NCBI GenBank assembly: GCA_963576475.1
Contig: OY754987.1
Location: 5,864,036 to 5,928,035, forward strand
Direction: 5' to 3'
DNA: 64,000 nucleotides
From: Molanna angustata
Taxonomy: Eukaryota; Arthropoda; Insecta; Trichoptera; Molannidae
Both the position numbers and the translations under genes were made by a program. Shown here in pieces: positions 32,201 through 45,000 of this stretch. The notes beneath the pieces are model-generated. The model saw only the letters and a program-made list of their open reading frames with translations, made no database searches and had not been told where the DNA came from. The first letter of the stretch is position 1; each line of letters opens with the position of its first letter.

Positions 32201-34049
32201 GTCCAGGCTATATTGGTAAACTTATATGCAATAATTTGTAATTTAAAACAATATAGTGCAGTGCCGTGAGCCCTTATTATGAACAAGAAGTACCAAGTAA
32301 TTTTGAATGGATTATAAAAATGGCACAAAGCATTATTCATGCTTACTTTAACCATATTTTAGAAACTATTTATTAAAAAAAAAATATGTCAGTCTATGTA
32401 CATACAATGCTTTTTTTTATTATGATCTATGGAAAGTCTAAAACAGTGTTTCTTAACCGTATTGAAAGAATCGCCCCTAATTAACGCCGTAATTAACTAA
32501 ACAAGCTGTAATTATTTATTTAAAAATAAAAATAGCAATTCAAAGTTTTTTTTTTTAAGTTATAAATTTAATAATAATATTATCGAATGGCACTCGCGGT
32601 AACGAAATTTATATTTTTATCAAATATTAAGCACTTTTATTTACTAGCAACAATTCAAAAAATAGGTAAATAATTGCACCAAAGAAAGCGATTTAAAAAG
32701 CGCAATTTAAAATTAAAGTAATATATATATTATGTATAATAAGCTTTGCTTCATAATACAAAAGATTTCAAACAACATTATTTTATGTATATTTAAAATA
32801 AAAAATAAATTTTGAATTAGGTAATTTAGATCCTTATCAAATACACAGTCGCAAGCTTTCAAAACATGTCACATTAAAGCAGTGTGTACAACATATACAT
32901 AATAATGTAATTACGTAAAAAATATTAAACCTATAATCGAGATACATTTATCTAAAAATTAACAATTAAATATTATATAAAAATATTACTTAAGTAAGGG
33001 CAGTGTAGCTCTATATGAAATACCCAACAATATTGACAAATATATTTCTAGTATACTAAAAATCATTTCTATTGCATCGACATATTGCTATTCGACATAA
33101 TATAATATAAATAAATTTAACAAATCAGACATTACGCAACCTTTCTTCTTTACAAAACATTGCACCTTTTTCACAAAACTTACAAATAAATTTTTGACAC
33201 ACGTAAAGCGAGATATTCACGAAAACTGTGCTATATAAATCATCCATCTTAATTATCATAGGGCTATTATTGAATTTTATTACGAGTAAGATATATATAT
33301 TTTTTTCAATATATCGTCCCTCTCCTGACTAACACTCGTATCTGCAAAATGCAAATTGTTCAGGATAGCGTTTTTAATGTTTTGCGCGTGCATATTTTCA
33401 TCTCTCCCAGCACACGGTGCAGTGACACGGTGTAAATATGTATATTTCATTATTTTATTTGTATTCTTAAATATATGAATCATTCTTGTATATATTAGAA
33501 TCTTATTTGCACATAGGTCTATTAGTGATATTTTATTTTCAGTAATTGGTAGACAACAAATCACTAAGCTATTCCAAGTTAACGGGAGGTGATACAGTCG
33601 AGACCTTTAGTGAGAACATGCACAGTACAACATATAAATACACATTGGCGGTCCTAACTCCATTTTGCAAAAAATATCAAACACGACAGTCAGCAGAGGG
33701 ACGATATGAGCTCAAATTAATACTCTTTTGTCAACCTATGTATGTTTAATCAAAATTATCACAAGACTAGAAGGACATAAATCAACTTTGGGAATAACAA
33801 TAAGCACATCTCAAGTTTACATAATATGTTTTAATTAGTATAATCAGTACATTATATTATTCAAACTTTCACCCTTATTTTATTTCAACATAATTGTTTG
33901 TAACATTTTTATTCATAACAAATTTTTTGATCATAATTTTTACTGAGCAAGATACAAAAAAATATATTTGCAGAAAGGGTCATCCATGATTGATTAATTC
34001 ATTTATGAAAATTATTCGAGTTTATCGACGATTGGCAATATATTCTAAC
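32201..34049. other. AT-rich intergenic DNA; no gene recognised
   Basis: Small open frames only, none with a known motif. No tandem repeat or element border recognised. Confidence 0.5.
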
Positions 34050-34182
34050 TAACCAGTGTTTCCAGCCCAAAGAAGCAATAATGGCTTGAGAAATGATTTT
34101 AAATTAATCACTTCACTGCTGGGAATCGAAACAAGGATATCAGCACTTCAGTCAAACAACTTACCACTATGCCATGGCATTA
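34050..34182 (-). mobile_element. SINE family B, decayed copy
   Basis: Inverse of the family B body and head: CTAACCAGTGTTTCCAGCCC, then CTGCTGGGAATCGAAACAAG (B box) and ACCACTATGCCATGGC (A-box side). Diverged from the other copies. Confidence 0.7.
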
Positions 34183-34374
34183 ATAATTATCTATAATAAC
34201 AAAAAGTATAGTTATTGGTTCAATTTCTTATAATTTATACAGAAAATAAAATATTCTAAAATTGGTGAGTACAGTTGAAATTTGTAGAAATATTGTCATA
34301 TGAGAGATGAAAAGGTTTGGTATAGGGACCATATCTTTATATTTTGAAGTTTTTAATTTGTATTGGTTCTAGGG

Positions 34375-34512
34375 AAACTAACAGGTACCTACTATGTCAA
34401 ATATTAATTTAACACGCAACCAATTAATAGTTGTTAAATTTTGGACGCTTATTTCATGAATCCAAACTTAAACACAGTGAAATACTGTCTCAGGGGTCAG
34501 ATGTCTAACTAA
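34375..34512 (-). mobile_element. SINE family A, decayed copy
   Basis: Inverse of the family A tail and body (AACTAACAGGTACCTACTAT, AATATTAATTTAACACGCA) and part of the head (GTCAGATGTCTAACTAAC). Older than the copies at 198 and 63057. Confidence 0.65.
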
Positions 34513-35390
34513 CTAAAAAAGTAGCATAAGCCAACGAGTTATTAAGTATGTGCTAAATTAATATTTTAATAACTAATATGACAAAGAAAAATAGTTATTT
34601 ACTTTTTATAATTGCATGCTGCATAGATAACAACAAACGAGTAGTACACTTTATAGAAAATAGTAGTATTATTTCACTGATCTATAATATAAAATAGGTA
34701 TTTAATTTCACGAATCTATAGAAAATAGATTTATTTTTTTCACTAACCCAGTAAATACTCAGACATTTTTCTTTCCATCTACACAAAATGGACGTACATT
34801 TTCACTGATTAATCAATAATCAGACAATCTGTTTTAATCCTTTTGACGAAGAGAGTCACATATACTTGACAGCTAATTCTGTGCCTTAAATATGAGTGTC
34901 ATCTCTAGATGCCATGGCAGTACGCACAGCAAACATGTCCGTCCATATGTACCGCAAGTTCTTCAAGTCGAGATAATAAACATATCTACATAAACATCCA
35001 TTTTTTTTGCAATAAATTCATATTTTGAACTATATCACAAACAAAAACTTAATAAATAGTAATTTTAATTAAACTTAACTAACATATGTAAAGAAATACA
35101 TTTATTTTAAATATTCCGGTAGTATTATGCAATAAAATATCATATTGTGATACAATGAGGATGCTAACGTAGGCTTAACTATTGAACTGTGCCTATTTTC
35201 ACAACATTACATCACTTTTGCAATAACTATCGATAATTATTTATAAATATATTGAATTTCAATGCATTTACTTTTCTTGTATCACATTGAGAGATTATTA
35301 TAAAGAACATTCACACTTTTGTCTCTACACTACATACATACTTTGTTATAGCAGAGGGACATACAACATTTTCCATTGAATGTGAAGATT
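34513..35390. other. AT-rich DNA downstream of the shootin-like gene; nothing recognised
   Basis: No gene or repeat border that I can support. The 3' UTR and poly(A) site of the minus-strand gene should lie in or just above this stretch but were not pinned down. Confidence 0.4.
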
Positions 35391-35735
35391 AAATAAGTAG
35401 TGAAATAATTGAGAGTGAACATAAGAAGAATTTGTATTTCTGTTGTGAATGTGAAGATTCCATAAATAAGTAGTGAAATAATTGAGAGTGAACATAAGAA
35501 GAATTTGTATTTCTGTTGTGAATGTGAAGATTCCATAAATAAGTAGTGAAATAATTGAGAGTGAACATAAGAAGAATTTGTATTTCTGTTGTGAATGTGA
35601 AGATTCCATAAAATAAGTCAGAAGTTAAGTTAATGATAAACATGAAATTAACGGTGAATATGAGAAGATTATGTACGTCTATTGCGAATGTGAAGATTCC
35701 ATAAATAAGTAGTGAAATAAACGGTGAGAATGAGA
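35390..35735 (+). repeat. 73-bp tandem repeat (about 4.5 units)
   Basis: AAGTAGTGAAATAATTGAGA recurs at 35395, 35468 and 35541, each unit carrying GTGAATGTGAAGATTCCATA. The last units are diverged. It lies 3' of the shootin-like stop codon, possibly in its 3' UTR. Confidence 0.85.
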
Positions 35736-35841
35736 AGATTTTTTTTTTCAGTAGTGAACGTGCTAAAAGTTATGATTTATATGTGGAAAGTCGTGGTTAT
35801 TCGGCAAAAGGGTAAAAGTATAAAGAAAGAATCTAAGAGTG

Positions 35842-36032
35842 CTATGCGATCTCTTTAGTTTCTTTAGGTTCCTTGGCAGTCTTGGGTCTCCTCTTGAGTG
35901 TTCCCAGAATGTTGAGCATCTCCTTGAGAGCAGCTGGCTCCTCCCTCTGCTTCTTGGGCGGCACCTTCTGCTCCGTGGATTTGAGATGGAATCTGCCTCC
36001 TTTGATCTGATTGATTATATCATCTATGGCAC
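35842..36032 (-). CDS. SHTN1: Shootin-1 homologue, exon 8 (last)
   Basis: It follows TATTCCAG; the first two bases (GT) complete the glycine codon begun in exon 7. It carries the two conserved tail motifs AIDDIINQIKGGRF and EMLNILGTLKRR and ends KETKEIA, then TAG at 35844-35842. Confidence 0.9.
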
Positions 36033-39000
36033 CTGGAATAAACCATAGAAATGGTAAGATATTTTGTTATAAAGTTGAATAATAAACTAAATGGATTTAC
36101 ACTCATAGGAATTGTGTTTAATATGATTTTTTTTGATGAATGAGTAAAATTATTTATACCATCTTCAATGATCAATCGGTCGAGGAAGGATTCGAACCGG
36201 TGACCACTGAATTACCAATTCAATGTGATGCCCGCTCTGCCACCTACCCATCTATATCATTTACTCACAACATTTTGCTTTTCATAAAGGAATATGACCT
36301 TCCTTGTAAAAAAAAATAACAAGATTAAAAAGGTTAAGAATAAGATGATTGAAGTGGTGATCCATCATATTATTGGACGAGTTAAAGATTTTAATATTAT
36401 CCTGCATTTTTTTTCAAACACTCTGTACACTAAAATAAATAACTTCACTTATATTATATATAATTTATTTAATATTGCTTCTTGGGCAACTAACAGGTAT
36501 TATTTCAAATATTAATTTAACACGCACCCAATAACAAGTTTCCACATTATGGAGACTTACAATATTAATCGTCTCACAGATCCAGACTGAAAACACAATT
36601 AAAAACTATGTCCCCACTAGGAATCGAACCCGGGATCTTTGGCTCAGCAGTCAGATATCTAACCAACTGAGCCACGAAGGCTGACAATAATAATATATAT
36701 GTAGGTGGTTCGGTATTTCTATGAACATGCCCTCAACGTTATTAATAATTAAATTATTACTTTGATTAATTATTCAATTAATATGCACACCAACTCTTAC
36801 AATATATTATATTAGGTTCCTGTTTTTAAAAAAAATAACATTACCTCCCGTAGGCTTCTTCGGTTCCCCGTTATTTTGCTTCAATCCTAACAGATTTGCC
36901 ATATCCGCTATTGCCGTGCTCGTCGTCTTTCCCTGAGGAACTGCAGGCGGTGCCATCATCGGCGGGGGCGGGGGAGGAGGGGGAGGGGGCGGCGGCGGCG
37001 GGGGAGGAAGGGGCGGGGCCGCTACGTCGGAGGGCGGAGCCGCGACCTCGGAAGGCGGAGCCTCCGCGTCCTCCGCCGCCTTGGACTCCACGGACGAAAC
37101 GAAGCTGTCCAAGTCCTGCTTCTTGAAGCCCTCGAACATAGACACTCGGTTCATGACCGAGCGCCGGTTGTTGGTCTTGGCCGTGCGCAGCTCCTCGAGG
37201 CGTTCCTCCGCCCGCTGGGCTCTCTCCTTGGCTACCTTGGCGTCTTCCTCGGCCAGGTTGAGCTTCTCCTGCAGGATGAAGGTTTCGTTCTCGGTCTCCC
37301 GGTCCATTAACTTGTCCTGAAACAGATAAATTGCAAGTTTGCATCAGGAGGATATTTAATATCACAAAATACATATTATACAGCCATTATGCACCATTTA
37401 TGATGTAAAAAGAATTTTTAAACTAAATAGAAAATCAATTGGGTTGTGGCCAATGCTATAATCCCCACTATCAAGTCACTACACATGTAATGTGTTCGTT
37501 AAATTATTTTTCTTTTAAATATTTTATTATGAAAACTTGATGATTATTCAATGCCATTTTATGAGTGTTGTGCCTTTTTAGCAATTTCAAAATAAGAATA
37601 TCAAATTTTATGTTTTTGAGCTTGGGGTGAGCTTGTAAAAAATTGAGGCGCGCTGATCAGATATTTGTCAAAATCTAATGGAGTCTAAGTGAGTATAAGT
37701 TATACAAATTTGCAAAATTTGAGCACTTTATAATCGATGAAATAGAATAAACTCGCCATATATAGTACATAGTACACATACACATATACATTGTGATGAA
37801 ACTTTCAGAATACAATAACAGCATCATACTAGTTGATATAACACAGGGATATAACACAGGGATTATCCCTAGCATATTGGAGAGCAATTCGCTAATTGAC
37901 AGCAAATCGCAAGAGAGTGTCAATGGTTTGGATGTGTATGTATGTGCACCTTTCCATTGTCTCTGTCTGAAATATGTATAGCATTTAATCTTTATTTTAT
38001 ATATGTACCTTTATTATTGTTGTCACACCTCTGTATGTAAAATGTCATGTTTATTATAAATAAAAAATAAAAATAAAGATAATCTGCAATAAAGAAATAA
38101 CCTTACTTACAATTTGCGAATTCATAATTTGTAAGGTTATTTTTCCGCACTATATCCTCTTGGGGTAGTGAGGAGTAAAAATTACGAATATATAGTGAAA
38201 TATATTATAATCCACATAGTTTAAACTGTGTTTTAATACTCATAATAATTTCTTTTTAAAACGAGCGTCATGTATAGATGCCCACCGGCCACGTGCCTAA
38301 ACGCCGAGCGTCATCTATACATGCCCTCATGGCTATACACAATTGTGAACCTTCATATCTCAGTAAATTCATACTTGATTGAGACGTCATCTATACATGC
38401 CCTCATGGCTATACACGATTGTGAACCTTCATACCTCAGTAAACTCATACTTGATTGAGACGTCACCTATATATGCCCTCATGGCTATGCACAATTGTGA
38501 ACCTTCATATCTCAGTAAATTCATACTTAATTGAGACGAAAATTGGATGAATATTATTCCCATATATATTTGACTTCAAAACATCTATCGGTGAATCAGC
38601 AAAACAATTGTTGAATTATTTAAAAAATTAAGAACTTTAACCATTGTAATTCATCGATCATCACCGACCAAATTTACACTCTCCCGGGCTATGTAAAGAT
38701 CTAATACGCATGCGTGTAGGAAAGAGGGATACTGCGCCAGTTCATTTTGTTGTTTCGCGCTCAACATTCTGCTTTGAATTTGATCCTTACCAATACACAA
38801 TCGGCGCATATTCCTTATCTACATCAAATGCCAGAAGGATCACGTGACATATTGATGCTGCATGTTATTCTAGTTATATGGAGATAACTACAATAACATT
38901 CTTCACTTATCTTATGTTTATATTATGAAGTGTTCAATTCCATTGAGTATATGTTATCTTTTGTTTATCTTTGATCTTTTTATGATATATCTACATTGTT

Positions 39001-42000
39001 AGATTTTTTTTTACAGTTATTATATTCAATTAAAAACGAGATTAAAAAAAATCTGTGTGAGACACGAAACTGTCTGTCCTACCCATCTTAATTGGGTTAA
39101 ACAATTTTTTATAATAAATTGAATAAATACTGACATGTAATTCTTCAACTTCTTTTCCATGTCGTATTCTCTCTTCCTCCATTTGCGCCCTCAAAGCCTC
39201 CAGCTCTGCCAGAAGCATCAGCGTCTGCTGTTGTTGGGCTTCTCCTCGTTCAGCAGTGACACCGTCTTCTGTGGCTGGTCCCGACCCTTGGTACATCCCC
39301 TCCAGGTAGAGGGAACTGCGGTGAGCTAAAACGTCACGCTCCTTCTTGGCAGACTCCGCTTCACATTTCATACTGAAATCAATTCAATACATTCAATGTC
39401 ACCAAAATTTGTCCATACTCTAAATTTGTCAATGTGAACTAACATTTGCAAACTGTCAAAAAGTAAGGTTGATCGCGATGAACCTTACGAATGGTTTAAT
39501 ACTAAAATACAAGATGTTTTAGATGGATGATGATTTTAGCGACTTCGGCAAATATGTATTTGGTAATTTTGTCAAATCAAATACCAAACAGAGAATTCAG
39601 AGATCTATACGAGATGCCGAAAATTCACTGGAATTTCAGAAAAATCGCAATATCGAGCTGCCAGTGTGAAGTTGTTTTTTTTTTTTTTTTTGCGGGTGGC
39701 AGTTCTTGAGGAGAACACACTTAGGCCAATTGGCCCTTTGTGATACCACATTGGGGCTGTCCTCCCACTCACTCATCCCCCTTGAACCAGCCTGAGCGGC
39801 AAATGAATGTCATAATGTCTGCAATGTCGGCCGACGCTATGTCAATTAAATCATCATAGAAGAAACTTCCCAAGGAGCTTCTCCTAATTCTAGAGAGAGC
39901 AGGACAGTGACAGAGGAAGTGGACCACTGTCTCCTCCTCCTCCTCGTCTTGGCATGCTCTGCAGTAATCGTATGCCTCCAGCCCTAGCCTTCTGGCATGC
40001 TTTCCTATAACCCAGTGTCCCGTTAATACTGATATGACTCTGGCGAGTGAGTCTCTTCTGAACGAGAGTATTTCTCTGGTTCTTCTGAGATCATATTTTG
40101 GCCATGTTTGTCTGGCAATGGAGCATGTGCTCTCCTCAGACCACCTTTGGTCAGCACAAGCAATAATTTTCTCACTGACCCGGAGTTTACATGTTGCCAT
40201 GGGGACTCCAGGTCTGTGTTTGATATTGTCTAGAGATAACAGGGTTCCTGCTCTGGCAAGTTCGTCTGCCCTACAATTCCCCGCTATATTACTGTGACCC
40301 GGCACCCACATGATTTGTAGATTGAACCGCTCCGCTGCCCCATTTAAGATGTTGCGGCAGTTCAGGGCCACTCTAGAAGTAGTACTTACGCCTTTTAAGG
40401 CTTTAATAGCCGCTTGGCTGTCTGTGAGAATACGGACAATGCTGTTTGATACTGTATTGCCTTGTATCCATTCTACTGCTTCCTGGATTGCCAAGATCTC
40501 TGCTTGAAAAACACTACAGTGGTCCGGCAACCTGAAAGAAATATTAATATTTAATTGCTCCGAAAAGACTCCTCCGCCCACCTTACCTTCCAGTTTTGAC
40601 CCATCAGTGAAAAACACCTGAGCTTCATCGTGACGGATCAGATTCTCCTTCCACATTTCCCGCGAGGGGATTTGGGTTGAGAACCTGTTCTCGAAGAAAG
40701 GCTTGGGAATGACATAGATGATACCTTCGGATGGCTTTTTGAACTCCTGAAGAACCATGGAGTGTCCAATGTGTGTCTACCCTCCAAGGGTTGACACAAT
40801 TCATTCTTATGGCAGCTTTCGTTGCCATTTGTTTTCCTAGGAGGTCAAGCGGCATCAGATGCAGGATGGTGTCAAGGGCTTTTGATGGTGTAGTTCTCAG
40901 ACAGCCAGTGGTTGTCACTTCTGCTAGTCTTTGAACTTTTGCCAGCTCTTTTAGGTGCACTCCTTTTTTCAAGCAGTGCCACCATACCACCACTCCGTAC
41001 ATCATGACTGGCCTTATGACCGCCTTGTACATCCAGTGGGTTATCTTGGGGTGTAGTCCCCACCGTTTTCCCACGATCTTTCTGCAGGTGTACAGTGCAT
41101 TTGTAGCTTTCCGTACTCTTTCCAGCGTGTTAGGCTTCCAGCTCAGTTTTCTATCCAGGATCAGACCTAGGTATTTAGCTTGAGCTGAGATCTCTAATGT
41201 CACCCCTTCTAGGGTTGGCAATGTAAATGCCGGGATTACCCGTTTATTTGTAAAGAGGATCTCTGTTTTCTTTGGGTTCACTCCCAACCCACTATTAATA
41301 CACCACTGAGTTATCCTGTCTAGTGCCCTCTGTAAGAGAGATGAGAGTATGTTGAGGATCTTACCGGACACCGCTATGGCGAGATCATCTGCATAAGCGA
41401 TTACTCCGACCCCGGTGTCGTCTAACTCCATCAACAGTTTATTTAGGGCTAGATTCCATAAAAGAGGTGATAGAACGCCTCCTTGGGGTGTTCCCTTCAC
41501 CGGGTATCTTTTTATCTTTGAGCCCCCAAGTTCTGAGTTTATAACTCTAATTCTATGAGCGAACTCTCTATCCCCAATTTCCTCAGAGACTGAGTCATTG
41601 TTTCATATTTAATGTTATTAAAGGCTCCTTCTATGTCTAGGAAGGAGACCAGTGTGTAATCTTTATACTTCATCGATTTCTCGATTCTGTGTATCAGGGT
41701 GTGTAATGCTGTTTCTACAGATTTCCCTTTGCTGTACGCATGTTGAGACTCTGACCACTTTGAAGGTTCTATTTTACCCCTTATTCTGGTTTCTATGAGT
41801 CTTTCTAGCGTTTTAAGGACAAACGAGGATAGACTGATTGGTCTGAAATCCTTGGATGTATTATTAGATGTTCTTCCACCTTTGGGTATGAACACCACTT
41901 TTACTTCTCTCGATAATTTGGGGGTATAACAGAGTTCTATACATGCTTCGAAGATTGTCCCCAACCAGGGTATGACAGTCTCCGAGGCCGCTTGCAGTTC

Positions 42001-45000
42001 CGCTGGAATGATACCATCCGGACCTGGCGACTTGTATGGTTCAAACTCGTAAATTGCCCAAGCAATCATTTCTGTATTAAATAATTTTTTCTGGGAGTTT
42101 TTCTGTTTCCTGGTTTGGTTTGTTGTCTCAGGCATGCCCTCTCTTTGCAGGTGGGTCTGCGCCCCCCCTATCGGGTGGACGGTTTCCCTAGGCATGTCGA
42201 GTTTACATCCAGGAAAGTGTGTTTCTGTTAATAGCTCTAATGTTTCAGAGCTGCTTGAGGTCCAGCTGCCGTCGTTTTTCTTTATATATTCAGGCATCTC
42301 TGGATCCGTAGCTAGGATTTTGCGAATCCTGTTTCCCTCAGGGATTGTTTCAATTTTTGTGCAGAAATCTTCCCATGAGGTTCTTTTTGCCGTTTTTACT
42401 TTACTCTTAAAAACTCTTTGACTAGCCTTATTTAGTTTCCCATTCATTGTTTTTCTTGGCTAGGTTAAATAGTTTGCGACATTCCCTTCTTAGGGTAATT
42501 ATCTCTACTGTCCACCATTTTGGTCTTTTTCTCCCTTTAGCTATACGCACCGGGCACGATTCCCTGGTGGCTTGGTTACAAGCATTAGTAAGGGTCTTTA
42601 CCATGTTATCCAATTCCTCTGTTGGTGAGGGTTTGGTTGGTATTTCAGAAAGAAATTCACTGAGGGCAGTGTTGTACTTATCCCATTGTGTGTTCCTTCT
42701 ATTGCTGTACATGACTCTATCTGGTTTCTGAAAGTTTAAGTTAAATTCAATGTACTGGTGATCAGAGAAGGAGTGGTCAGCTGAGACTTTCCATTCTTTT
42801 ACATATTCGGTAGCATATTCATTGGCAATTGTTATGTCTAGAACTTCACGCCTTATTGCGGTAATAAATGTTGGAGTATCACCTATATTACAAATTTCGA
42901 GGTTATGTGATAAAATATATTCAAAAATTAACTCACCTCTCTCGTTTGTGTCCGTGCTGCCCCAGATTGTGTGGTGTGCGTTGGCATCTGCACCTGTCAC
43001 CACAGGTATCCTCTCATCTTCTGCTCTATGTATGGCTTGTTGAAGGATACCTGGAGGGGGCGGTTCTTCGTGATCATGTGCTAGGTAGGCAGAAATCAGC
43101 CAAATGGTGTGGGACTGAAGTTCTACTGCCAGCACCGTGATATCTTCGTTGCAGAACTCTGACACCTTAAAGGCATTGAGCTCCTTCTTTATAAGAATAC
43201 AAGACCTTGGCTTACCTTTATTGTTTGTATAGAAGATTCTGTAGTCTTTAGATTTTAACCCAGCCACTAGATTTTTGACAACCCATGGTTCTTGGGCTAA
43301 GACAACATCTTCTCCTTTTTCTAAGAGGCGGAGAAGTAATGCGGCAGACGCCGCCTTCGAGTGGTGCAGATTAATCTGAACCACTTTCATGCAGCAGTCT
43401 CCCCTCCTCCCCCTCATTGGATGCTTCTATCGTGGTTGGCGACCCCCCTTTGCAGACGGGTCTTGGTCCCCCCTTTCGGGCGGGAATAGCTGTATTACCT
43501 CCGGCTACGGTTGATATTGACTCCCCTGTGTAGGCGAGTCTAGGCCCCCCCTTTCGGGAGGACGAAGGTGGGTTTTTTGGTTTATTTGTATTCATCTGGT
43601 TCGTACGGTCCTTCAGTCGACAAGGCAACTTCCAGACCTTAGGAAAGTAAGGGGAAATAGACGGTCCACCATAACGGAGCCCCACGTCATGGCAAGTCCT
43701 ACTTACACTCCGGATTCGGACCAGTTTCCGGAGGGCACAACGCTTGCGACACCATATAACCCCGGTGCCATTCAGACCTAGGCACGTTGTAGCATAAGAC
43801 CTGGCTTGGGTGGTTTTCTGTCGGGGTTTTCCTTCCCTTAGCTGGGGGGAAGGAAAGGAGTGAAGTTGGTTACATATGTTTGTGTTGTTATATCAAAAAA
43901 ACATTTTAAACGTCAAACGTCAGAAAAGAGATAGATAGCTTTTTAAGCCCATAGAAAGCTATCTATTTCTTTTCTTCATACACAATAATGTGAAATTCTA
44001 CGCCATCAACCTTAAGTTTGGCGTAGTATTTAGTTAGTGATGTCTCTGCAACGCAATTGCATCGCAAAAGAACACTAAATACTCCAGTGAGGTTAGGAGT
44101 TAGTATTTAGGTACCTAGGACTGTGCATTCGGGTCTTAACCCTTAGCCGAGCAATGGTCATAATAATATCATTCCCACAAAACAAAAAATATTTTTTCTG
44201 GACAATGATTCTCTATTTCTCACAATATGATATACCATTATTTTTCTTTATTTTTTTAAAAAGAATGAATATGTCCTTGAAACAAGTACATATATATCCT
44301 CATACAATCCATTAATTAAACATAAATGCTTGCGCTAATAGGTGAACAAAATCGGTTGTTGCAGGATTCGAACTCGAGGCCACTGGATTGCTAATCCAGC
44401 ACTATAACCGCTCTGACACAACACTTGATTTGACAGTTAGTTTGCAAAAATATATTTATTTAGCGACATAGAAAACTCTATATCTATATTGTAGAGTTGT
44501 AGCCAAATATCTTGAACTTTAAGCCGAGAAGGGGGGCGATTTGCACGTAAACCAACCAAGCAAAGACAAAAATTTGCTCAAATACTACAAATTTGCGAGC
44601 AATTTGTTCCAGATTTGCACAAATACTACAAATTTTCGTGAAATTAGTTCTAGATTTGCTCAAATACTACAAATTTGCGAGCAATTTGTTCCAGATTTGC
44701 ACAAATACTACAAATTTTCGTGAAATTAGTTCCAGATTTGCTCAAATACTACAAATTTGCGAGCAATTTGTTCTAGATTTGCACAAATACTACAAATTTT
44801 CGTGAAATTAGTTCCAGATTTGCTCAAATACTACAAATTTGCGAGCAATTTGTTCCACATTTACACAAATTTTCATGAAATTAGTTTCAGATTTGCTCAA
44901 ATACTACAAATTTACAAGGAATTCTGCTATTCTAGATTTGTAACAAATTAGTTAATTACATCAAATTTTGAAATATTGACTCGGGTATTTTTGACCACCA

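Larger units (their letters stand above)
39675..43859 (-). mobile_element. Non-LTR retrotransposon with endonuclease, RT and RNase H, 4.2 kb
   Basis: The minus-strand 3' end is a poly(A) (T run at 39675-39691). GTGAAGTTG flanks it at 39666-39674 and 43860-43868, a 9-bp target duplication. It codes for an apurinic-type endonuclease, an RT with YADD, and a C-terminal RNase H, the layout of the I/LOA-type groups; no normal ORF1 is seen. Three frame breaks separate the domains, so it is inactive unless these are assembly errors. It sits in intron 5 of the shootin-like gene, in the same orientation. Confidence 0.9.

Noticed and set aside
36871..37374. Alternative 167-codon minus-strand frame and plus-strand frames over exon 7
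   Set aside because: Only the frame that joins exons 6 and 8 in phase shows coiled-coil and conserved motifs; the others come from GC-rich proline codons.
44541..44951. Small secreted or repetitive protein (LFQICTNTTNF repeats)
   Set aside because: The open frames follow from the 82-bp tandem repeat; the period is not a multiple of 3 and the frame changes between units.
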